Positions 41,638 to 48,966 of a stretch of DNA of 64,000 nucleotides are shown one piece after another. The stretch comes from Stutzerimonas stutzeri KOS6 (GTDB lineage Bacteria; Pseudomonadota; Gammaproteobacteria; Pseudomonadales; Pseudomonadaceae), in contig NZ_KK020675.1 in NCBI RefSeq assembly GCF_000307775.2, forward strand, positions 508,553 to 572,552, in the 5' to 3' direction. Below the pieces are notes generated by a model. That model saw nothing but the letters and a program-made list of their open reading frames with translations, was not told the origin of the DNA and made no database searches. Position 1 is the stretch's first letter, and each line of letters opens with the position of its first letter. A program made the translations under genes and the position numbers.

Positions 41638-41650
41638 TGAAACAAACTCA
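41638..41650. promoter_or_regulatory. Candidate MetR-binding site upstream of metE
   Basis: MetR binds TGAA-N5-TTCA in enteric bacteria. The element TGAA-ACAAA-CTCA here, 58 bases upstream of the metE ATG, has one mismatch to that consensus. It is the best match I found in the 162-base gap between metE and the ExoD-like gene. Support is modest. Confidence 0.35.
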
Positions 41651-41742
41651 AGACATTGCATTTCAAAGAAAGAAAAATTCATGTTGAAGCATTTGTCGCC
41701 ACCCGCGCTCTAAACCAGGAATCCTTCCGGCAAGACACGACC

Positions 41743-42333
41743 ATGAATTCCGAGCAACCCCCGCAAAATCTCGAAAATCTGCTGGAGCGCCTCGAACGGG
41801 CCGGCGAAGCCGACCAGCCGGTGACCATCGAGTGCATGCTGCAGGCCACGGACGAGCGCAGCTTCGGTGCCCTGCTGCTGATACCGGGCTTGCTGGTACT
41901 CTCGCCCTTGTCCGGCATTCCCGGTCTGCCCAGCGTGCTGGCGGTCATGGTTTCGTTGATCGCCGTTCAGTTATTGCTGGGACGGGAGCGCTTCTGGCTT
42001 CCGCAGTGGCTGCTCAGGCGCAGCGCTTCGCGCAGCAAGTACGACAAGGCCATCGCGTTCCTCCAGCACATCGCGGGCTTCGTCGACCGCTTGCTGCGCC
42101 GGCGCCTGACCTTCCTCACCAGTGGCCCGGCGACTCGCCTGAATGCCCTGCTGTGCCTGGCAATTGCCGCAACGATGCCGCCACTGGAGCTGATTCCGTT
42201 CGGCAACTCCATCGCCGGGGCGGGGCTGAGCGTTCTGGGCCTGGGCATGATGGCTCGCGACGGGGCCATGGTCCTCGTCGCATTGCTGTTCTTCTTCGGG
42301 CTGGCCTTCATGGTTTCTCGGCTGTGGTCGTGA
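41743..42333 (+). CDS. ExoD-family membrane protein
   Basis: The 196-residue protein starts MNSEQPPQNLENLLERLERA. It has three or four hydrophobic segments in its second half and the ExoD pattern FGALLLIPGLLVLSPLSGIPG and LLGRERFWLPQWLL. In Rhizobium ExoD affects exopolysaccharide; the role in pseudomonads is unknown. The 87-base longer open frame upstream is rejected. It faces away from metE. Confidence 0.82.
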   Translation: MNSEQPPQNLENLLERLERAGEADQPVTIECMLQATDERSFGALLLIPGLLVLSPLSGIPGLPSVLAVMVSLIAVQLLLGRERFWLPQWLLRRSASRSKYDKAIAFLQHIAGFVDRLLRRRLTFLTSGPATRLNALLCLAIAATMPPLELIPFGNSIAGAGLSVLGLGMMARDGAMVLVALLFFFGLAFMVSRLWS

Positions 42334-42489
42334 ACCTGCCTCGCCAGCAGCGATAGCGGCCTCTCGACAGCATGGAGACGCTGCGACACACTTGCGGGTG
42401 GATGAGCCATGCTCATATCTGCTCACTTCCGGAGTGAAGCGACCTTTGCCCGAACGGTCGCAACGCTCCGCCCTGCAAGGTAATCCGGC

Positions 42490-43416
42490 ATGCTCGAACT
42501 TCGCCACCTGAAGACGCTTCATGCGCTCAGGGAAACCGACAGCCTCGTCGAAGCCGCCGAGCGCCTCCATCTGACCCAGTCGGCGTTGTCCCACCAGTTC
42601 AAGGAACTGGAAGAGCGTCTCGGCCTGCAGCTGTTCGTGCGCAAGACGCGGCCGGTGCGTTTCACCAGTGCCGGCCTGCGCCTGCTGCAGCTCGCCGATG
42701 TGATGCTGCCGCAGTTGCGCAGCGCCGAGCGCGACCTGGCGCGACTGGCCGGAGGCACGGCCGGGCGGCTGCACATGGCCATCGAATGCCACAGCTGCTT
42801 CCAGTGGCTGATGCCGACCATCGATCAGTTCCGCGATGCCTGGCCGGAAGTGGAGCTCGATCTGGCATCGGGATTTTCCTTCGCCCCGCTGCCGGCGCTG
42901 GCGCGTGGCGATCTGGACCTGGTAGTCACCTCCGATCCGCTGGAGCTTCCGGGCATCACCTACGTGCCGCTGTTCACCTACGAAGCGCTACTGGCCGTGG
43001 CCAATCAGCATCCGCTGGCGGCGCGGCCATACATTCGTCCCGAGGACCTGGCGAACGAGACACTGATCACCTACCCCGTCGAGCATGATCGCCTGGATAT
43101 CTTCACGCGCTTTCTCGAACCGGCCGACATCGAACCCGCCCAGGTACGCACCTCGGAGCTCACAGTGATGATGATGCAGCTGGTGGCCTCGGGCCGCGGC
43201 GTCTGCTGCCTGCCAAACTGGGCCCTGCACGAATACAGCTCTCGCGGCTACGTCACCGCCAGACGCCTCGGCGACAAGGGCCTGTTCGCCACGCTCTATG
43301 CCGGCATTCGCGCCGACATGCTCGACTCGCCGTTCATGCGCGACTTCCTGCTGACCGCCAAGGACACCTCCTTCGCCACGCTCGAAGGGGTCAGCGCCGC
43401 GTCCAAGGCCCGCTGA
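42490..43416 (+). CDS. metR: MetR, LysR-family activator of methionine genes
   Basis: The 308-residue LysR protein has an N-terminal HTH (LVEAAERLHLTQSALSHQF) and the MetR-type effector region GGTAGRLHMAIECHSCFQWL, characteristic of the homocysteine-sensing regulators. MetR typically activates metE, which lies about 0.9 kb away on the other strand. The ExoD-like gene between them is unusual, since metE and metR are often directly divergent. Confidence 0.92.
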   Translation: MLELRHLKTLHALRETDSLVEAAERLHLTQSALSHQFKELEERLGLQLFVRKTRPVRFTSAGLRLLQLADVMLPQLRSAERDLARLAGGTAGRLHMAIECHSCFQWLMPTIDQFRDAWPEVELDLASGFSFAPLPALARGDLDLVVTSDPLELPGITYVPLFTYEALLAVANQHPLAARPYIRPEDLANETLITYPVEHDRLDIFTRFLEPADIEPAQVRTSELTVMMMQLVASGRGVCCLPNWALHEYSSRGYVTARRLGDKGLFATLYAGIRADMLDSPFMRDFLLTAKDTSFATLEGVSAASKAR

Positions 43417-43422
43417 TCCGTC

Positions 43423-44397
43423 TCAGCGCCGCCGCGCCAGGCACAGGCACACCCCGACGAGCCCGGCTGCGACGCCGCCGATCAGCAACCAGCGCCGGTC
43501 GACAGCCGGCTCGGTTCGCCAGCCGCCGTCTATACGTCGCTGGCCGAGGGCAGGATGAAAGAGGTTGCCCGACGAGGTCGGCACTCGCCGCGCCCGGCCG
43601 AGGGCGAACCGCATCAACAGCCCGTTGATCCGATCGAAGCCCGGCGTGAGGAAATGCGCCAGGCGCAGCAATGTCGCGGTCGCGCCGACCGAGGTGGTAT
43701 GCCGAGGATGCAGCGCCAGGCTGACCATGGCATCAGCCACCTGCCGCGGATCGAGCAACGGTGGCGGCGGCTGCAGCGAGCGGCCGGCATAGTTGGCGCC
43801 ATCGCGAAAGCCAGGGGTATCGACGACGCCCGGATAGACATCGCAGATGTGAATGCCGGGCCAGGCCCCCAACTCGCCGCGCAGCGCCTGGGACAAGCCG
43901 CGCAGGCCGAACTTGCTCGCCGAATAGGCCACCGCGAAGGGCTGCGGAACCCAGCTGCCGACGGACAGCGTATTGATCAGGACACCGCGCTGTTGCTGCT
44001 TGAAATACGGCAATACCGCATGCGCGCCACGCAGATAACCGAGCAGATCGGTCTGCACCACCTGCTCGTGGGCATCCAGCGGCGTCTCGTCGAATGCGCC
44101 CACCGCACCGATTCCGGCATTGTTGATCCAGACGTCTATCCGCCCCTGACCGAACTCAGCCGCCGCGCTGGCCAATGCCTCTACCTCGTCGCCATGAGTG
44201 ACGTCGGTGGGCACCACCAGCACTTCAGCTCCCAGCGCCCGGCACTCGTCAGCCGATTCCGCCAGGGCCTCGGCATCGCGCGCGGCCAGCACCAGCCGGG
44301 CGCCCTGACGCGCGAAGGCATGGGCCGCAGCGCGGCCGATACCGCTGGAAGCGCCGGTCAGGACCACCAGTGCAGCGTCGAGATTTCCAGGGTTCAT
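43423..44397 (-). CDS. Short-chain dehydrogenase/reductase with C-terminal membrane anchor
   Basis: The 324-residue protein has the SDR cofactor motif VVLTGASSGIGRAAAHAFAR, NNAGIG and the YSASKFGL catalytic block. Beyond the usual 250-residue core it carries an extra domain and a final hydrophobic helix WLLIGGVAAGLVGVCLCLAR, with Arg residues at the very end. That arrangement predicts a tail-anchored membrane protein with the catalytic part in the cytoplasm. Substrate unknown. It converges with metR after a six-base gap. Confidence 0.85.
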   Translation of the reverse strand: MNPGNLDAALVVLTGASSGIGRAAAHAFARQGARLVLAARDAEALAESADECRALGAEVLVVPTDVTHGDEVEALASAAAEFGQGRIDVWINNAGIGAVGAFDETPLDAHEQVVQTDLLGYLRGAHAVLPYFKQQQRGVLINTLSVGSWVPQPFAVAYSASKFGLRGLSQALRGELGAWPGIHICDVYPGVVDTPGFRDGANYAGRSLQPPPPLLDPRQVADAMVSLALHPRHTTSVGATATLLRLAHFLTPGFDRINGLLMRFALGRARRVPTSSGNLFHPALGQRRIDGGWRTEPAVDRRWLLIGGVAAGLVGVCLCLARRR

Positions 44398-44481
44398 GCT
44401 CGTTGCTCCGCAGATAGCTGTCGTAGCTAAGCTGACAGCGACGGCACACCGATCATTCCCTCCGGTGGTCGGTACAGCGTG

Positions 44482-44937
44482 TCAGGCCTGCGCCACGCTG
44501 CCTGCGGCCTCGTCCGCCCAGGGATCGTAGGTGCCGAAGCTCCACAGATGCCCCTGCGGGTCACGGCAGCTGAAACCGCGACCACCGTAATCCTCATCCT
44601 TGAGCTCGACGACGATTTGCGCCCCGGCAGCCTTGGCCTGCGCATACAAGGCATCGGCACTGTTGACGATCACATAGATGCCCTGGGTCGACAGGCCACC
44701 GATTTCGTTCGGCTGGCGCAGCTGACGGCCATACTCGGAGTCGGTCACCGGCGCGATCATCAGCATGCCGCTGCCGAAGCCGAGTTGCGCATGGGCGATG
44801 CCACCCTGCTCGTCCCGATACAGCCGCAGGCACTCGAAGCCGAAGGCCTGGCACAGCCAGTCGATGGCGGTCGCCACATCGCGATAGCGCAGGCAGGGGA
44901 TCAGGGTGGAAGTGGTGTTCTTGCTCTGCTGTGACAT
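44482..44937 (-). CDS. VOC/glyoxalase-superfamily protein
   Basis: The 151-residue protein begins MSQQSKNTTSTLIPCLRYRD with GGAG six bases upstream; two earlier ATGs lie within the ribosome-binding site region. It shows the paired beta-alpha-beta-beta-beta modules of the vicinal oxygen chelate fold (AIDWLCQAFGFECLRLYRDE, and GFSCRDPQGHLWSFGTYDPW at the C-terminus), similar to PhnB-like proteins. Substrate and metal are not assignable. Confidence 0.82.
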   Translation of the reverse strand: MSQQSKNTTSTLIPCLRYRDVATAIDWLCQAFGFECLRLYRDEQGGIAHAQLGFGSGMLMIAPVTDSEYGRQLRQPNEIGGLSTQGIYVIVNSADALYAQAKAAGAQIVVELKDEDYGGRGFSCRDPQGHLWSFGTYDPWADEAAGSVAQA

Positions 44938-45011
44938 ACGCAGCTCCATCATGGGTGGCCGATTGTCGGCCCTCCCCTGTTGAGAGCCGTCCGCGGCCGA
45001 TCAATTCCCCA

Positions 45012-45644
45012 TCAGAGGCGTTCGCTCAAGCCCAGGCGAATGCCCAGTCCAATGAGAATCGACCCCAGCGCGCGATCGATCCACTGACTCAAGCCAGGAT
45101 TGTTGCGTAGCGCCGTGGTGGCGCGCGCGGCCAGCAGCACCAGGGTGCACTCGACGATGATCGCCACCAGCACCACCAGCATGCCGAGCCCCAGCAGCTG
45201 CAGCGGCACGGCGCCGTGCTCAGGGCGGACGAACTGCGGCAGGAAGGCCATGAAGAAGATCGCCGCCTTCGGATTCAGCACGTCCACCAGCACACCCTGG
45301 CGATAGGCTTTCCAGGCCGAAGCACGGGGTCCGGCGCGCAGCTCGAGCGACGTAGCGCTACCGGACCTGAGCGCCTGGAAGCCCAGGTACAGCAGGTAGG
45401 CCGCGCCCGCGTACTTGACCGCCATGAAAGCCAGCGCCGAGGTGGCAAGGATCGCGGAAATCCCCAGGGCGGCGAACGCCACATGCACCAGTGCCCCGCT
45501 GCATACGCCACAGGCCGAAACGATCCCGATGCGACGACCACCGCTGAGGGTGCGTGAAATCACATAGAGCAGATCCGGCCCTGGCGAAAGATTCAGTGCC
45601 AGAGCCGCAGAAAAGAACACCAGCCAGAAGACTGGATCACCCAT
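45012..45644 (-). CDS. LysE/RhtB-family amino-acid exporter
   Basis: The 210-residue membrane protein starts MGDPVFWLVFFSAALALNLS with GGAGG six bases upstream, and has about six hydrophobic segments. The family pattern LSPGPDLLYVISRTLSGGRR is clear. Such proteins export lysine, homoserine or threonine, but the substrate is not readable. The start lies 232 bases from csgD and the two diverge, so this region holds both promoters. Confidence 0.86.
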   Translation of the reverse strand: MGDPVFWLVFFSAALALNLSPGPDLLYVISRTLSGGRRIGIVSACGVCSGALVHVAFAALGISAILATSALAFMAVKYAGAAYLLYLGFQALRSGSATSLELRAGPRASAWKAYRQGVLVDVLNPKAAIFFMAFLPQFVRPEHGAVPLQLLGLGMLVVLVAIIVECTLVLLAARATTALRNNPGLSQWIDRALGSILIGLGIRLGLSERL

Positions 45645-45876
45645 TGCAGACCTCCATTTTTGATGTGCCAGGCAGCGTCCGGGACGAGCACCGGATGAAC
45701 TGTATGAGCAATGCACGCCATCCGCCAGTACCGCCCCTGATGGCATTTCGTCGGCAAACCGGCACAAATCTATATTCGCGACTTTTTTTTGTCGCAAAGC
45801 TGAACTATTTTGAGATGCGCGCCACAAAGTGAGCGCCAACAGGGATCTCCATCCACATTCAGCAAAGGACATGCGA
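45645..45876. promoter_or_regulatory. Divergent region between the LysE-like gene and csgD
   Basis: This stretch is A/T-richer than its surroundings from 45760 to 45815. It contains GCGAC, eight T residues and GTCGC (45778-45795), a small perfect palindrome around a homopolymer. csgD promoters in enteric bacteria are complex and multi-input; I cannot assign specific sites here. The csgD ribosome-binding site is AAAGGAC. Confidence 0.35.
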
Positions 45877-46527
45877 ATGAAAGACGATGCCGTGCCGGCC
45901 TTTCAGCCCGGCCATTCCAGCGTACTCCTCCTTTCAACCAGTGAACTCCTCGATGGCGCGCTACGCCTGCATCTGCAGGACAGCGCCAACTGTATCCTGC
46001 ACCACTCACGTACGCCGATCGGGGATCACTCCGACGTTTCGCTGATGTTGCTCGACGTGGCCAGCTATGAGCGCGACGAGTGTCTTCGGCTGCTCCGGCA
46101 ATTCGGCGACGTTCCGGTGGCGCTGATCAATGCCCAGCCGGATCAGGCCCGCCAGCTGATCGAAACCCACCCCTGGATCCGCGGCGTTTTCTACCGTGCG
46201 ACACCTCGCAGCATCTTCGTACGCGGCATCCAGACCATGCTTGCCGGGGCCGACTGGCTGCCCAGGGAACTGATGGAAAAGCTGTTGTGCCGGTATCGGC
46301 AACTCAGCAACGCCAACCAGTTCATCGACGAACTGACCCTGCGCGAGAAACAGATTCTCGCGCTCGCCGGCCAGGGCCTGTCCAATGCCGCCATCGGGGA
46401 AAAACTGCACCTGAGCATCCATACCATCAAGAGCCACGTGCACAACGCCTTGCGCAAGCTCGGTGCCAGCAATCGCGCGCAGGGCGCCTCGCTGGTGCTG
46501 GCCCATGTCGGCGAGGCGGTATCGTGA
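45877..46527 (+). CDS. csgD: CsgD-type LuxR-family regulator of curli genes
   Basis: The 216-residue protein has a degenerate receiver-like N-terminal domain (LMLLDVASYERDE, Asp 60 at the usual phosphorylation position) followed by a LuxR HTH (LTLREKQILALAGQGLSNA and HTIKSHVHNALRKLG). IRGVFYRA parallels INGVFYSM of E. coli CsgD. I chose the ATG with AGGA seven bases upstream; a GTG 48 bases earlier is possible. Its stop overlaps the csgE start (GTGA). CsgD would activate the curli genes downstream. Confidence 0.88.
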   Translation: MKDDAVPAFQPGHSSVLLLSTSELLDGALRLHLQDSANCILHHSRTPIGDHSDVSLMLLDVASYERDECLRLLRQFGDVPVALINAQPDQARQLIETHPWIRGVFYRATPRSIFVRGIQTMLAGADWLPRELMEKLLCRYRQLSNANQFIDELTLREKQILALAGQGLSNAAIGEKLHLSIHTIKSHVHNALRKLGASNRAQGASLVLAHVGEAVS

Positions 46528-46907
46528 AACGCCGCAGCGCACTGCTTCTTCTGCTGCTGGGCCTGACGGTCCATGCCGATGAAGCCGAGCTGCAGGGATT
46601 CATTACCGACAACACGATTTCCCGCTCCGGTCACGAGTTCTACGTGAGGTTCTGCGAGCGGCTGAATGACATCAGCCAGCTGGATTTCAACCTCGCGATC
46701 AAGGAACGCCCTTCGGCTCGCTGGGGGGTTCTGGTATGGGTGGAGCATGAAAACCAGCCGCTGTATCGCCGGTTCCTTCAGCCCAACGTCGCCGACATGA
46801 AGGAGACCGCCTACGAGGCAGCCGACTTCGTGGTGCAGGAGATCAATCGGCGAAAGATCGAAGCGCTGTTCGAAGACAACATTGACATGGCCAAGGACGA
46901 ACTATGA
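46524..46907 (+). CDS. csgE: CsgE, curli secretion specificity factor
   Basis: CsgE caps the CsgG pore and gives substrate selectivity in curli export. The 127-residue protein has a signal peptide (VKRRSALLLLLLGLTVHA) and the conserved blocks LQGFITDNTISRSGHEFY and IKERPSARWGVLVWVEHEN. These correspond to LLTDHTVSSIGHDFY and INERPSARWGSWITI in E. coli. It starts at GTG overlapping the csgD stop, and its own stop overlaps csgF. Confidence 0.92.
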   Translation: MKRRSALLLLLLGLTVHADEAELQGFITDNTISRSGHEFYVRFCERLNDISQLDFNLAIKERPSARWGVLVWVEHENQPLYRRFLQPNVADMKETAYEAADFVVQEINRRKIEALFEDNIDMAKDEL

Positions 46908-47320
46908 AACAGCACACCTACACATCGCTCGGCACGCTGCTCGGCAGCCTGCTGCTCTGCGCTGCCGCCAGCGCCACGGAACTGGTGTACACACCGGTCA
47001 ACCCATCCTTCGGTGGCAGTCCGCTCAACGGAGCCTGGCTGCTGGGCAACGCCCAGGCGCAGAACAGCAAGAAGGACCCCGACGCGCTGGATCGCGCGTC
47101 GTTACTGGAGAACCAGTCTGCGCTCGACCGCTTCACCAGCCAGCTGGAGTCGCGCCTGCTGAATGACCTGCTGACCGATGCCAGCAATGGCGAACCCGGC
47201 ATGGTAACCACCGACGACTTCATCGTACGCGTCTACAACGGCGACGCCGGCATGCTGATCGTGGAAATCACCGACCGACTCACCGGAGAAATGTCCGAAA
47301 TCATCATCGGGCAGAACTGA
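46904..47320 (+). CDS. csgF: CsgF, curli assembly factor
   Basis: CsgF binds the CsgG pore at the cell surface and couples export to nucleation on CsgB. The 138-residue protein has a signal peptide ending SASA and the diagnostic ELVYTPVNPSFGGSPLNGAW and LLGNAQAQNSKKDP, matching [20 protein letters not shown] of E. coli CsgF. ATGA overlaps the csgE stop, so csgD-csgE-csgF form a tightly coupled run. Confidence 0.92.
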   Translation: MKQHTYTSLGTLLGSLLLCAAASATELVYTPVNPSFGGSPLNGAWLLGNAQAQNSKKDPDALDRASLLENQSALDRFTSQLESRLLNDLLTDASNGEPGMVTTDDFIVRVYNGDAGMLIVEITDRLTGEMSEIIIGQN

Positions 47321-47343
47321 CCCCCCAAGGAGAAACAAAGGCC

Positions 47344-48174
47344 ATGAGAAGCCTATTCGTAGCCATAGGGATGATGGCTGTATTGCAGGGTTGCGCCGTG
47401 CGCGAGCCCATGTCTGCCGATCAACAACCCCCTACCCTCACTCCCCGCACCTCGACCTACCAGGACCTGCTGGCGCTACCGCGCCCGAAAGGCCCATTGG
47501 TGGCTGCGGTGTACGGGTTCCGCGACCAGACCGGTCAATACAAGCCAACCCCGGCCAGTTCGTTCTCCACCGCAGTGACGCAGGGTGCTGCGAGCATGCT
47601 GGTCGATGCCATGCAGGCCAGCGGCTGGTTCGTGGTCCTCGAACGCGAAGGCCTGCAGAACGTGCTGACCGAGCGCAAGATCATCCGCGCCTCGCAGGCC
47701 AAGCCGGACGTGGCACCCAACATCCAGTCCGAGCTGCCTTCGCTGCTGGCCGCGAACATCATCATGGAAGGCGCCATCGTCGCCTATGAAACCAATGTGC
47801 GCAGCGGTGGCCAGGGCGCACGCTACCTCGGCATCGGCCTGTCGCAGGAGTACCGCGTCGATCAGGTCACGGTGAACCTGCGGGCCATCGATGTGCGCAG
47901 CGGTCGGGTGCTGTCGAACGTGATGACCACCAAGACGATCTTCTCCGTCGGGCGCAGCGCCAACGTCTACAAGTTCATCGAGTTCAAGGAACTGCTGGAG
48001 GCCGAGGCAGGCTACACCACCAACGAGCCAGCGCAGCTTTGCGTACTCTCGGCGATCGAGGCCGCAGTCGCCCACCTCGTCGCCCAGGGTGTCGATCGGC
48101 GGTTGTGGCAAACCGCCGAAGGCAGCGGCAGCGAGCACCCGGCGCTGAGCAAGTATCTGAGCAAGCTCGACTGA
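47344..48174 (+). CDS. csgG: CsgG, outer-membrane curli export pore
   Basis: CsgG is a nonameric lipoprotein channel that exports CsgA and CsgB. The 276-residue protein has a lipobox LQGC (Cys 17). It carries strongly conserved stretches such as EREGLQNVLTERKIIRASQ, LLAANIIMEGAIVAYETNV and GARYLGIGLSQEYRVDQVTV, close to the E. coli sequence. NVYKFIEFKELLEAEAGYTT follows in the C-terminal part. AAGGAG precedes the ATG by eleven bases. Length is as expected. Confidence 0.95.
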   Translation: MRSLFVAIGMMAVLQGCAVREPMSADQQPPTLTPRTSTYQDLLALPRPKGPLVAAVYGFRDQTGQYKPTPASSFSTAVTQGAASMLVDAMQASGWFVVLEREGLQNVLTERKIIRASQAKPDVAPNIQSELPSLLAANIIMEGAIVAYETNVRSGGQGARYLGIGLSQEYRVDQVTVNLRAIDVRSGRVLSNVMTTKTIFSVGRSANVYKFIEFKELLEAEAGYTTNEPAQLCVLSAIEAAVAHLVAQGVDRRLWQTAEGSGSEHPALSKYLSKLD

Positions 48175-48213
48175 GATAGCCCATCGGCGCAACGCCGACG
48201 GCCTCCATCGCTC

Positions 48214-48267
48214 CCGGGGACAAGCTTCCTGGCGACGCACCCGCGTTGCCCGGAAGCTCGTCCCCGG
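48214..48267. repeat. Long near-perfect hairpin between csgG and csgB
   Basis: A 16-base arm CCGGGGACAAGCTTCC is mirrored with one mismatch by GGAAGCTCGTCCCCGG. An inner stem (GGCGACGC with GCGTTGCC) extends the pairing to leave a loop of four bases. It is within the 245-base csgG-csgB gap and has no T tract on the plus strand. It could separate the two parts of the transcript by attenuation or processing, or be a repeat element. Confidence 0.7.
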
Positions 48268-48419
48268 CGTGCTTCATGAAAGACACAGTACGCCCATAAA
48301 GGCGTTTTTCGGCGCTCGATATGCACCGAATCGCAGCATTTTCAATCATTGGATGGATGGTCGCCGCCTCGATTCAGGGCAAGTATGTCCACATCGGAGC
48401 CCAATCAGGACTGGATGCC

Positions 48420-48920
48420 ATGAGACGCTCGCAACGGATTGCACACGATCTGCTGATACCTGCTGTTCTGCTATTGCTGGCATCGACCAGCCAAGCCGAG
48501 CCCCACACCCCGATTGACCTCGCGCCCAGCGAATTCGCCCGCGTCAACGCGGATTTCACCAGCCCGGGCCAAACCGACATCAGCACGCAAGCTTCGCTGG
48601 CGATCGTCCAGCAGAACGGCCAGGACATGAGCGGACGCATCGGGCAGACGGGCGCCGAACTGGAGGCGTACATCATTCAGAGCGGCTACGCCAATGACGC
48701 CGCGATCGAGCAGATCGGCCTCGGCAACGCGGCGCTGATCAGCCAGAACGGCTTCGGCAACGACGCGCGCATCGACCAGTTCGGCTCGGACAACCGCGCC
48801 GCCATCGCACAACAGGGCGTGAGCAATAGCGCCCTCATCGAACAGACCGGCAGCGGGCACACCAGCAGTGTCAGCCAGAGCGGCCAAGGTCTGACGGTAG
48901 TGGTTCGCCAGTACCGCTAA
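48420..48920 (+). CDS. csgB: CsgB, curli nucleator
   Basis: CsgB anchors to the surface and nucleates CsgA polymerisation. The chosen ATG (MRRSQRIAHDLLIPAVLLLL) gives a 166-residue protein with a signal peptide. An N-terminal segment is followed by about nine half-repeats of the curlin type (SGYANDAAIEQ, IGLGNAALISQ, NGFGNDARIDQ and others), roughly five full repeats as in E. coli CsgB. The Arg-containing C-terminus VVVRQYR fits the CsgB anchor end. A 33-codon upstream extension is rejected. Confidence 0.88.
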   Translation: MRRSQRIAHDLLIPAVLLLLASTSQAEPHTPIDLAPSEFARVNADFTSPGQTDISTQASLAIVQQNGQDMSGRIGQTGAELEAYIIQSGYANDAAIEQIGLGNAALISQNGFGNDARIDQFGSDNRAAIAQQGVSNSALIEQTGSGHTSSVSQSGQGLTVVVRQYR

Positions 48921-48966
48921 CCCCAAGGAAATACCGCTGTACTTAAAACATCCATGGAGAGACAAA

